From Lithospermum erythrorhizon (Eukaryota > Streptophyta > Magnoliopsida > Boraginales > Boraginaceae), in NCBI GenBank assembly GCA_019722365.1, contig JADFUC010001680.1, forward strand, positions 868,001 through 932,000: DNA of 64,000 nt, given 5' to 3'. Each line of letters opens with the position of its first letter. Positions within the stretch are counted from its first letter, which is position 1. Under the pieces are notes generated by a model that was given only the letters and a program-made list of their open reading frames with translations, was not told where the DNA came from and searched no databases. This document shows positions 1 to 11,721 of the stretch, in pieces. Made by a program: the position numbers and the translations under genes.

Positions 1-3000
1 AAATTCCGTGACTGTCCTTGGATGTACTGTTCCATACGTGTAGCAAGAGTGGCAAACCTATAAACAAGAAACTGAAAACATGAAGAGCTGCTGTTTGCAT
101 ATGAAGGGGAGAATGTCATGAATATTAAAATTTAGCTTGTGGTGGGCAAGTCAATCTCTGTATCATTTTCTCACCCCATATCACTATAACATGATTGTAT
201 GTCAGTGGAATCCTCAAACATGATAAAAACGTGAACTGTACAAAAGTGCAGAAAGACATAAAGGTTGCCCAAGGCTACAACCTAAAGTACAAACATAATG
301 AGCTATATATCAAAACTTAGCACCCCGGATAGATGATATCAGCAAAAAAACAGCAGAAGGTAGTGTGCTTCCACATTTCCATTCCAGATTCATTTCAGCT
401 TTCAGTCAAAACAATAGCCTCACAGGCTGACATCTGGTGCGTGATATGAACTCAATACAAGGATCAACTCAATAAAGAAGTGGAAGAAGAAAGAAAAGTG
501 GAAGTGTTAGAGGAAATAAAAGGGAAGAGAACAGATTAGAGAAATTGGCATGTTTTCCCTTCATTGATGTGTCCGTGGTGTTCTGCTCTTCATTTGCTAT
601 CTAAGCAATGTAAGAAGTACTAAAGGATACTATGTTGCACTTATGGCCTTTTGACTGCTATGTGACACTTTCGGCCAAATTCAGAACTGAAAAAATGGTT
701 TACCTTGGTATATATGATAAAACACCTAATTGTCTAGCACTGCGCTCGTGTCTTTCAATCTGGTGACATGCTTCATCTACAAACTGACACCATTTCATCA
801 ATTGAAGAGGTCAGCATCATCATTTAAATTGATTTTACAGCTGACCGGCATGAAAGGAGAAAAATTAACTTACACGGCTGAACTGCATAGAAATTCTAGA
901 TTCCAGGTCATCAAGCAAAATTCGCACAAATCCAGCTGCATCAGCCTTTTGGCCTGAAATGTATTTTTCAGTGATCCCATGCATAGAAATGCACCTTAAA
1001 GGATCAACTTTATATGCCCAATCCACCACAGCATAAAAGTCTTCCTGCACATACAATCATCAAAAGAAACAAGTATTGACTACCAGCCAAACAACTTGAG
1101 CATTAACTCAAGAAAAAACACCAGTTAAGTGTATGTGTGTGTGGCTTTGTGCGCAAGCGAGGGCAGGGGAAGTTTTGGGTACGTAGTAACTGTTTGGGTA
1201 TTTAATTGAGTTTTTCTAGAATCCCTCATCTCCGTATGTGAAGGAAGGCATGTCATGTTACATACTTGTATTCCATCAAGCAAATCATGAAGTGATTGAT
1301 TCAGTGCCTCCAGCTCAGAAGAATTTTTACCTTTATGAATCACAACAAGTATGTTAACAATCATGAAACAAAATAAACTCCAAATAAAAGAGTAAAAAAA
1401 TCCAAGAGGAGAATTACTGATTTTGTTATCGTTGTCATCGATATCCATGATGCCTAAATCATCATCGTCATTATCATCATTCTGCTCAGTTTTGTTTCCA
1501 TTGGAAACACTTCCAGGAGGAACAAGTGCAGGAACCTCAAAGCACATGAAGTGTGCAAAAAATGAACTCTGCAATACAACATAAACATTAGACACACTTT
1601 ACTGCCAAATAAACATGGATATATGCGCACACACATAAGAGTGTAAAGTAACCTCATCTACAAGGAGCGGGATGAAAATCGTAAGCATTTTTGCATATGC
1701 ATCTGATACAGTGGAAGTGTCTGCATTGCTAGCATTCTGGCTGGAACCTGTAGACCCTTCAAGCCAAACAGTTGGATTTCTAGGTGCTTTTGTACCACTT
1801 CGGAGCTCATTAGCAAACTCCCGAGCCTGAAAAGGATGCAAATGAGGGCCACCACGACTACAAGTTAACTCAGTGATAGTTGCTCCAAATATTTTTGTTT
1901 GTGCGCGGACTTAATATGCCCTACAGATCAAGATGAGTGTATGCTAGAGAGACTTGCAAGTAATTTAGGTGTCCTTGACTGTAGTGATTATGTAATTTAG
2001 GTGTATGATAGGACCATTGAAAATTATGGCTTAACAAAAACCCTTTCATCAGTTACCATAGAATATTTCCGATACCTTATAAAAAAAAATCTCTCCTTGG
2101 AATTTTTATTGGAGGTCATATCACTGATTCAGACTATTGTCAAAATGGGTTGAGCAGTGTTTGGCTTTCTGGAGATATAGTTGAAATACCAGCAGCAAAC
2201 AAAATTATATTGCCAGAAGTTAATTTGCAGAATGGCTGCTAACAATAGGAACATGAAAAAAAAACATGTATCTAGTTCTAATGGACAGAAATAGGCATGC
2301 CAATGATGACAGGGTGCTACTGTAGCAGCCACACCTACTAGTGGTCTCAAATAGAGGAATTAATGAATGCCAAGTTCAAGGATGTGATGTGCATTTGGAA
2401 AATATAAGAGACATCTCATTGAGCCAACTGATCAAAATATAAATTATGTCTAACCTCTCGACGTAGAAGCAAATTAAGCGAGCTACAATAGGCTTTCCGG
2501 AGTGAGCCTAAGCAACTTTTTTCAAGACTCTGCAAGTGCAAAGAAGAGAACGGACGTCAATGGAAATATATATTACTAGAAAATATGAGACTTCTGACAT
2601 TTAAAAAGGATTAAACAAACCTTCAAGTGTTGCAAAAGCCGAGCATATGTCCTGCACTTATATCTAAGATCAGCATGATCGGGCCTCTTTAACTGCCCTC
2701 TCTGTTTATCAGTCAATGGTACAATTAGATCTCTATTTTCCATATTTAACTACTATTTGCCACACACACAATATAAAAAAAACAAAGACTCTTATGAATT
2801 GAATATACCATTGTACCTGAGAGAAATAACTCTTGTCACTTAACATAAAATCTACCAAACTAGAGAAGTAGTTTCTCAAAAACTCTGAAGCTCTTCGAAC
2901 AAAAGTGGTCTTTAATTTGTCAAGTTCTGCTCGCTTCTCCCGCACCTGTAAGAGAATATCACTCATATCTTCTAGGAGGTTATTAGAAATTTATATTAAT

Positions 3001-6000
3001 AGTTTGAGGCCACACTTTTAATTATATTTCTGAAGTAAATACATTCCTGAGGACTAACAAGTGAAGTCACATGTTATCAAGTGAAGATGAGGAATAACAT
3101 GTGAAGTCATGAAGTCGTGCAAAGAAACAACAGTATTAACTTGTAAATCATAGAGATCAAGATTTCCTAAGTCATAAAGTCATGCAAAGAAACAAAAGTA
3201 TTAACTTGTAAATAATAGAGATCAAGAGTTCCTCTTTCTAGGGTAAAAAAGTCTATCAGCATGGTGTTTCTGCTGTAATGAGCAAATTCTATTTTCCAAC
3301 CAGGCTCATTAGGACTGATTTTCAATATGTTCCTGTTCAAACTTATTGGGCAAAAAACTTCATATTGATGATATACATATCTATACTAGGATTTAGCAAT
3401 GAAGAAAAAACTTATTGAAAAATATGCATACAGCTCTCATGTTTGCATAGCTAGAATCCAAGTTGGGAGCTTCCAGACCGCGTAAAGCATTAGTCAACCA
3501 TTCACATGCTTCAACGTTTTGAAGCATATGTGCTTCATCAAATGAACCTCCCGACAGGCTTGCGGCATACTGCAACAGAAAGAAAAGATAAGAGGAAGGA
3601 TAAATAAGTAGTAGAATTTATACTAGTAGATTCATTATGAAAACACCTCTGAGGGAATACGTAGTTTCTCAAGAAGCCGATCAAGTTCTTCTACCAAAGA
3701 TTGGTTGTTGATTGACTGCATTTCCAGTTTATTGTTGCGAGTTTCTATCTGAAAAATATAGAAGAATTTGCATAAAATAAGCATAAACCATTACAATTGA
3801 TGTTTAGAAGCAATTGGCACACTCTAGATTAAATCACAAAGCTAAAACTCAATGCCCTTAATTATATTTGAACTTGCCTCATGAAAAATACATGGTGGCT
3901 AATCCCACTACCAAAACCAACGACACAAAAGAACTTCCCTTTCAGGATAATCAAAAGTTGGGCCAAACATACTAGTGTGCAGGACTAATGCTTTCCCTAT
4001 TATACAACAAGCCTTAGTGAGACACACTTCGGTGATACAGGAAACACAAGTGAAAACTTGGGACCATCACAATTCTCCATAATTTTGGCATTGCCCTCAT
4101 ATTTACAAAAGTGAGACACTCAAGCCTATGGCTGAAAGAGTCGAGGCAGTCGAGCACAAAATCACTGTGCAAAGTAGATGTTCGATCTTTGCACTTGATA
4201 TTTGGTACCCTGTTGAGCCTTATCTTTAGTGATGCATTGCTTTGTCGATAATCAAATGCATGGGCAAACATCCCAAAGACAACATCCATTATTCTAACTA
4301 TACTGAAAGAAAGCATACCTAATTAAGAATATGTGACAAGTACTGAAACTAAAAAAAGGGGAAAGGTCTTTCCAGTATGCAATATTTTCTAAGAAAAAAC
4401 AAAGAAACGTTGTGTACCAATTACTTGTATAGTTTGAAGACATACATCCTGTTTTCAAATACTAACTACAGATGTTTTAATTTTTATATGATCACATTGT
4501 TTTTGTTGTGTGTGTGTGAGAGAGAGAGAGGGGGTGGTATCTACTGATTCAATGTCCTCTCGCATGTGCCGAAGTTTAACATTGAAAATTCCTAACCACT
4601 CCTCCATATCATCAGCACAGCTAGCAGCCAACTCAAGCCCTTGCAACACCTGCAGACAAGAATATACGAGACAGCCACTGTTTCTATTAGCATCTTGTAT
4701 AAACAACTAAACCATATAAATTTAAATACTGAGTACTAAAAACATCAAAGAGAATCTTAATAGCCTCTAGTCTCACCATGTAAAGTTTGTTAAATTTTTA
4801 GCCAGGAATAACCAACTCCTTGGCCAATAACAGTTGTTCCACAAATATTGGGATTACCTCATCTATTAAAGGCTCATTTTCTAACATGGCATGCACGTTA
4901 GCAGCTTCGAGTGCTTGAAGTTCTCGTTTCAACCGCTCAGAGAAGGCCTCCGCTTCACCGATGCCCATCACATAACTGAATTAATACCATGTCACATAGC
5001 TTAGATAAGCATCAAGCAACAGGACCACACAAAGGTCAGAAGAATAAGATTGTGAGCCTCAAAAGAGTGAAAATGGAAGTTGTAACGGGAATGATTTGTA
5101 TACAAAACAACACAGCATATATCAGAGATATAACAAGCATGTCAACCATTACAGGAAGGGTTGGAGAATATAAAAGTCTAAACACAGCAAGTCCTTTGGA
5201 AATACATAAATATATATATATATATATTATTTCTTTTAGGGCCGGATCTGTAATAATGGTTGATTATTAAACATCTAACATGATGCATTTTAAAACAAAT
5301 ATAAATAGCTGTGATATACTGAAGCCACTCTTCTGCCTTTCCTTTAAATCATATTTTTCTTATGACAAGGTTAAACGGCCGTTGGCTGATTCCTGCAATC
5401 ATAAGCAGAAAACTCCAGCAATTTATACACACAAAATACAAACTAAAATTAGATAACACATACTAATTTATAGCATCCGGAGAATACTATAAGATATACG
5501 GTTAAAGATAGGCCACACTCAGAGGGTTATATAATGTTCCAGAAGTTCTTACACAAGGAAAGTAAGAAATAGTAACGCATCTCAAATGAAGTATAGTTAT
5601 TTTATTAGTTAAGCCTTCACATGGAAGGCAGTATTTTCAGCTAATAAATAATTATGTCCATCTGGGGGTTACTTGGTGTCGGTTCTATATAAGATGTAAG
5701 CTCACTCATTCCTTTCAATTTGCAAGATATGCCAGTAGAAGCTTTTTATTAAGTGAATGTTAGATCACATTCTCAGCCAGGTGACAAATCAATGATGACA
5801 AAAAGGGAATTTACATTTTGTTTTCCAAAAAATTACATACGTGCCTAAAAGAGCCTCCATGTCTTCTTCCTCTGCTTGAGACACCAGCTCTCTTTCAACT
5901 GTCACTTTCATGTCACCCTCTGCAACTGTAGCTGATACAGGACCATCTAGTAGATTTGCACTTTGCTGAGTGAATGTGGGCTTGTTCTCCTGAATCAGGA

Positions 6001-9000
6001 TGCAAATAATTGTTTTCAGATATATGGGAACCAAAGCTGAATTTTAAAATTTCGATCTTGAGTCCAAGCAACTAGTTTGCACAAGATATGTTCTCTTCTA
6101 TCCCTAAGAGATGAAACAAACAAGATAACAGAATAAACTTATCCTGAGTTATAAATTAAAAGGATTCTGTTTTCACTTCATATTTTAATAAGGTTGGCAA
6201 AATCCTGAGATAAATTAAAAAGGTTAGGATACGTCAAACAAAGAAAACATGTAAAGTAAGATATCTTTATACAGAACAGATACTAAATTATCAATTTATG
6301 TATGACAGAAAACGTTATAAATAGATGCAACCAGATATTTCCCAAGTCATTTAAACAAAAAAAAATGACTACATGCAGAAATTTTCATGTTATCGTAGAA
6401 GCCACTAAACATGTATACCACATTGACTACTACTATCTAATATAAATTAATCAACCAAGGTAATCTGATGCTACTCGTTACTACGAGGGTGTTTATAAAC
6501 AGCTTATAATTACCTTCTACCTCCAGCAACAACAACAACAAAAAAAGAAATAACTTTAACCAGAGCATTTTAGAGAACCTTAGAAACTGTTTCCGACACC
6601 CTCTACAACACAAGCAGAATAGAAAGTGGAGTCAGATTTATCAACCAGTAAAAATAGAAACATCGATGTGTACCTTAGCCCACAGTGCCATCTCAACAAC
6701 ATCAATGCCAACAACCTTAGGAAGCCGACCCAGCACATCTTTGCAAATGTTCAAAAGGCATAGTAAAAGACGGTTCCTACCATGAAAACAATGACAGGAT
6801 GATTTAGCAATTAGACGTGAAAGCAACAAAAATCAGATAGAATAAAAGCAAATGAGAAATCCAAGGCAGTTTGCACGGAAAATTGAGGAATATTTTTGCA
6901 ATTTCTGACAATCAATGTCTTCTGGTGAAGTCGACGGTTTTTCTAACTGTTCAGATTATCTACTTTCCTAGTATTTCTTGTGGTAGAAATATGACAAAGC
7001 TTGGAAATGCAGGGCTACTTCTTTAGTTTCTCAGAATTTGATAATAAAACTTAAATTGCTGCATAAGTGTAAGTCCGTACAAACGTTTTATAGTAACAGT
7101 CGAGTTATGGAACAAATAGTGAAGTTTCGTAGTTATTCTAGATGAAACTCCTGGTACCTCAAAACCTTTTGTCAGATTCTAAAATCAATTTTTTCTGTTT
7201 TCTCTTCATTTTCTCAACTTTTCCTGAGTTGTAGTGCAGAAGCATCATTTTCTCAACTTTTATCAGGGTTAAAAAGAACAACAAATATATATAGCAGAAG
7301 CAATAATACTAATATCTTCTAAAGAATACAATAATATAGAAAATGATATCTTCCAGTTCACAATTCAACTGACCTGTCATCGGTATTACGCATGGTCCAC
7401 TGAGGTGGAGCAACACTTTGACTTCTAAGGTTGTCAAAACCCTGGCAGCATAATCAATTGTAATCACTTCATGTTAGTATACTCAGTATATATTGGAGCT
7501 ACTGAGCTACTTAGTGTTCACAGGCTTTACCAGCATAAATGTACAACCACTGGGATCATTAGTTACAACCTCCACCTTTGACAAATGTTTTATCTTGTAT
7601 ATCTTTGCAGGCTGCAGGCAAAAGAGAGAACTGGTATCTTTAACATACTACTTGAACAAGGCAGTTTATTTAAGTAACAGCACATAATGTTAAGTGTATT
7701 ATTCCTTCTAACCGGTAGTTAATAAATTAAATAATATGAACATCTTACAATAACTTTAGGGTTTTGATTGTTACACTCCATCAAGTTAATTTGGTATTAA
7801 ATTACATTTATATCCTCATCTTTTATCAATATATAATTGTATGTAATTTTCATAAAACAAAATGAGGAGTGAAATTGAAAAATTGTGTGGTTATCAATGC
7901 TTGGAGTGTAAAAATCAAAACCCTAACTTTAAGCAGGAGCAACATCTGGAACATTATTGGCATGTCAATTAACCATCTTACTATATAAGTAAAAAAATTG
8001 AAGTAACATCGAACATTATTGGCATGTCAATTAACCATCTTATTATATAAGTAAAAAAACCGAAGTAACATCTTGAACATTATTGGCATGTCAATTAACC
8101 ATCTTATTTTATAAGTAAAACAATTGTGCATAGAGGATGGCATAGTACATCGATAATATGAATTAAAATGCAAACTTTAGATAACTTCAGCTGTAAGTCT
8201 ATAAAACATAAGAATAACAGGAAAGCAATGAATAAATGGAACTTACCTCAAGAACACCTCCAGTGGAATACTTCAAGACACGTAGAAAAGCTTTAGTCCT
8301 TTGGCCTTTCGCATTTGCTGGAACAGATAGGTCTACTTAAGGCCAAGCCAACCATGTCGAAACAAAAAGAACCCGCTTCATATAAAGACTACTAAAGCGT
8401 GTTGAATTTATTGCACCCTTTGCCAAACACGGTTGGAGTATGACCATATCCAACAAGAAGATGCATCAAGGACTTACCATGTAACTACCTCAAGTTGTCA
8501 TCAACAATATATCCCAATGCCTCTAAGGGCCTCCCGGTCTAAACGGGGTAAGGGGAGTCGGATCGTATGTAGCCTTACCTCTGTGATAAGAGAGGTTGTT
8601 TCTGAAATGACCCAAGATGAAGTGAAAAGAATATCTACTACTTCACAATAGGCAAGAAGCGAATGGTAGTCTGATGAGCCATTTTGATTTATTTAATTAT
8701 ATCCAAGAGCCAGAGAATACAAAATATTTGACTCCATAGGACATGTAAACAAAAATTTAACCTCAAGCTATCATCGCTTAGAAAATATTAGAGAGAGAAC
8801 TACAAAAATCCTAGGTACTTTCCTGGTTCTGCCCAGTGCTAATTCGATTCACCTTGAAAAGGAAATTTTGACAAATCTAGATAAACTGATTCTCTCAAGC
8901 ACATATATCTTTATTTGTGCTTAGAAGTTCAGCTGATATTATTCTGAAAAAAGGACCGCAATTGCTCCCAGAGGACACAAGCATATCTCTCCTGGTCTAC

Positions 9001-11479
9001 CTTCATTGTTTAGCAGGGAAAATAGCTCAAAGGATCGCCCCATTCACCCATCTTTTACATGGGTCTACTTTTGGTCATTCATCTTTCAATAAATAATTTT
9101 GATCACTCGTCTTTCTAGAGCAGATTTTATCATAATTGCTCAATTAAATGCTTCAACTCCATTACAATTTAAGAGGAATCTTGGTCCTCATTTACAGTCC
9201 CATCTTCTGTCTTAAAAGAAACAATTATAGAATTCAACCCAAATCAAACTAATATCCAGCTGAAATTAATTGAAAACCATAATCAATAAATTTTATCTTA
9301 GTCTAAATGTTTAGGAGAACCTAAATTGAACTGGTGCTGCCATCTTATTGAGGTATTTAACCATAAGTGAGTTCTAATTAACGAGTTTTGCGTATGCATT
9401 TATCTGACATATAATGGAAAATTCACGTTAACAACCAGAAATATAAAATTAATAGAAGACAATAAAATAGTCAAATTGAGTCAAAGATGGTCAACACTTG
9501 TGCAAAACCAGAACATAGCATGTTATATTTTAAGTTGAATCACAATTAGAGCAACTTCCAATTAACTAAATTCAGAAACACGGTTCAGATGAAGTAACAA
9601 ATACTTCAAACCAACAAAAGCAACAAGGAAATTAACTGAAAAACACCAGCAGAAATTAAGCTGCATCGAAATTTGTCAACTCTGCTACAAAAAAAATATC
9701 AGTTTTTAACAATAATGATTCAACTAGGTATTCTTCCATATGACCATATTCAAATTCCACATCAATTGAAATAACTAATAAAATTAACAGAACACACCAA
9801 TAATATTCTAGCGTATCTCTAATTCAACCAGATGAATTCACAACACATCGTCACTTTCCTCCCGATCTTTCAGCATCACTTAAGCCCTAAAACAATAAAA
9901 GTTGCCTCAAGTAGATCGAATAAAAAATTTGTATCACAAATTACGAAACAAAACTACACAACTGGGAACAACTTCAACAGCTTAATTAAAGCTAAAGCAA
10001 AAGAAAACTACAAAAACATACTCCCTAAATCCCAAAGATTGTAAGATTTTACAAAAACCATGATTTTATTATACTTAAAATTCAAGTCACAAAATAACTG
10101 AAGCACAACCACACAATTTGGAACAACTTTTAACAGCTTAATGAAGCTAGAGCAAGTTAAAACAATACAAAACTGTAAATAAATAAATAAACAAAATTCA
10201 AAATAAACAACTAAACAAAATTTACGCAACTTGCAACAACTTCAACAGCTTAATTCAAGCTAAAACAAGTGAAAAAACAACAAAACTATAAACAAGTAAA
10301 AATTCAAAATACAAAAATCATATAAAAACAAGTAAACACAGATCAGCTAAAATGCACATAAATATAACAACTAAACTCGTTTCACTCACTATCAACAGAT
10401 TAATTAAATCTACATCAACTTAAAAACAACGAATAAATAAAATTCAAAATAATTAACTAAACAAATCATGTAAAAATACACATATATAACAACTAAAATC
10501 GTTTCGCATACTACAAACACCTTAAGTAAACCTACATAAAATTAAAAACAACAAATAAATAAAATTCAAAATAATCAACTAAACCAATTATATAAAAATG
10601 CACACAAATATAACAACTAAAATCATTTGACTCACTACAAACAGCTTAATAAAGCTACAAATAAATAAATAAATACAATTCAAAATAATCAATAAACAAA
10701 ATCATGTAAAAATGCACATAAATATAACAACTAAAATCGTTTGACTTACTACAAACAGCTTAATTAAAGCTAAATCAAACTAAAACCTATAAAAAAAAAT
10801 CAAACAAAATCATGTAAAAATGCACATAAATATAACAACTAAAATCGTTTGATTTACTACAAACAGCTTAATTAAAGCTAAATCAACCTAAAAACTATAA
10901 AACAAAAAAATCAAACAAAATCATGTAAAAATGAACATATATTATAACAACTAAAACCGTTCCACTTACTACAAAGTACAAACAGCTTACTTAAAGCTAA
11001 ATCAAATTAAAAACTATAAAAACAAAAACAAAAAAAACAAACAAAATCATATAAAAATGCACATATATAACACCTAAAATCGTTCCACTTACTACAAACA
11101 GATTAATTAAAGCTAAATCAAATTAAAAACTATAAAAAAAATCATGCAAAAAATGCACATATATATAACAACTAAAATCGTTCCACTTACTACAAACATC
11201 TTAATTAAAGCCAAATCAAATTAAAACTATAAATAAATAAAAACAAACAAAATCAGCCAAAAAATGCACATAAATATAACAAGTAAAATCGTTGGACTTA
11301 CTACAAACAGCTATAACCCTAGCTTTAGCCATATGAGCACGCCCTAATTTCGAGGATTTAGCCCAGATCCCACGACTCTTAGCAACTCTAATAGTCATAG
11401 TAACCTTCTGCTTCGTCCCCTCAATCGCCGCCTCGCAAGCTCTTCGCAACTCCTCATCATCCGCGCTGGATTTCGCCAT
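1..11479 (-). CDS. SEC3A: Exocyst complex subunit SEC3A, 5' part (19 exons visible, 3' end beyond window)
   Basis: Exocyst subunit that binds plasma-membrane phosphoinositides and tethers secretory vesicles. Exons in transcript order: 11302-11479, 8247-8317, 7531-7611, 7374-7441, 6674-6776, 5841-5989, 4858-4975, 4545-4649, 3647-3748, 3432-3569, 2817-2945, 2621-2701, 2455-2529, 1653-1826, 1418-1568, 1266-1330, 874-1044, 704-783, 1-57. All junctions are GT-AG, phases agree, and 698 residues are encoded without a stop; Arabidopsis SEC3A is about 890 from memory. The start is the ATG at 11479 ([20 protein letters not shown]), matching SEC3 N termini. Residues about 50-165 (exons 2-5) match the Sec3 PIP2-binding PH-like region ([34 protein letters not shown]). 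Later exons match the Sec3 C-terminal region, for example [20 protein letters not shown] and [20 protein letters not shown]. An acidic stretch ([15 protein letters not shown]) lies near residue 560. The last visible exon gives [20 protein letters not shown]3A rather than its paralogue SEC3B is assigned by overall resemblance only. Confidence 0.95.
3107..3233. repeat. Two-copy tandem duplication (about 65 bp) in a SEC3A intron
   Basis: Copies at about 3107-3171 and 3172-3233 share the run GCAAAGAAACAA, then GTATTAACTTGTAAAT, then ATAGAGATCAAGA. They sit in the intron at 2946-3431 and leave the splice sites intact. Confidence 0.85.
4505..4534. repeat. Compound TG/AG microsatellite beside a SEC3A splice donor
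   Basis: A (TG)n run passes directly into (AG)n and then poly-G. On the coding strand this is a CT/CA pyrimidine tract about 10 bases downstream of the 5' splice site that follows the exon at 4545-4649. Length polymorphism is expected. Confidence 0.85.
7759..7923. mobile_element. 165-bp MITE with 8-bp target duplication in a SEC3A intron
   Basis: The ends form an inverted repeat: GGGTTTTGATTGTTACACTC at 7759 pairs with the complement of 7902-7923 with one mismatch over about 22 bp. The element is flanked on both sides by the same 8-bp word TAACTTTA (7751-7758 and 7924-7931). It has no coding capacity. The 8-bp duplication suggests a hAT-type non-autonomous element; the superfamily is inferred from that length only. 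Confidence 0.8.
7941..8126. repeat. Three-copy tandem repeat (about 62-64 bp) in a SEC3A intron
   Basis: Three consecutive units share GAACATTATTGGCATGTCAA, then TTAACCATCTTA, then ATATAAGTAAAA-like tails. They start near 7941, 8005 and 8067, just beside the MITE that ends at 7923. Confidence 0.85.
8510..8645 (+). mobile_element. SINE-like interspersed fragment in SEC3A intron 1
   Basis: The stretch has a composition unlike the surrounding AT-rich intron and contains CTCCCGGTCTAAACGGGGTA, TATGTAGCCTTACCTCTGTG and AGAGGTTGTTTCTGAAATGA. Wording of this kind (a short GC-richer block ending in a GAGGTTGTTTC core) is familiar from plant SINEs. No target duplication or clean tail was found, so it is either an old copy or only resembles a SINE. 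Confidence 0.35.
9955..11310. repeat. Tandem array of about 95-125-bp units that copies the exon 1 donor of SEC3A
   Basis: About nine recognisable units (starting near 10350, 10475, 10595, 10708, 10818, 10930, 11055, 11150 and 11262) share AATGCACATAAATATAACAA, CTAAAATCGTT and ACTTACTACAAACAGCTTAA. More diverged units extend left to about 9955. The last unit contains the true exon 1/intron 1 junction: on the minus strand the exon ends GCTGTTTGTA and the intron begins GTAAGT (donor at 11296-11301). Identical GTAAGT words after the same exon-like sequence occur at 10744-10749, 10964-10969, 11087-11092 and 11185-11190. The array therefore looks like repeated duplication of the exon 1 border. Confidence 0.85.
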
Positions 11480-11643
11480 TTGAGCTTCCAAATTGGACAA
11501 TCAATTTGGGAAATGATGAGATTTTATTGGAGAAAGTGGACAATCTTTTTGGGACGATTTGGACTATTTGTTGAGTGTGGTCAATGGAGTACGCGATGTT
11601 TGCGTGTCTTAACCGACCATTAACTCATTTTATTTTCGTTTTT

Positions 11644-11721
11644 TTTAGCATTTCTGTATAAGAAGATTGTTCGATTTTAAATTTTGATTATTGACTTTTT
11701 AAGTAACTCGATAATCTATCT
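11644..11721. repeat. Direct repeat copy 1 in the spacer
   Basis: Contains AAGATTGTTCGATTTTAAAT, GATTATTG and CTCGATAAT, about 85 percent identical to 13786-13863. A continuation of the same family (CGTGTATTGTATGCTTTAGT) resumes only at about 12099, as if 375 bp were inserted in this copy. Confidence 0.7.

Noticed and set aside
1125..1595. 156-aa minus-strand open frame
   Set aside because: It is two SEC3A exons (1418-1568 and 1266-1330) read through the intron between them; conserved sequence and splice sites show the exons, not the full frame.
7941..8126. CRISPR-like direct repeats
   Set aside because: Units are continuous tandem copies with no unique spacers, in a plant intron.
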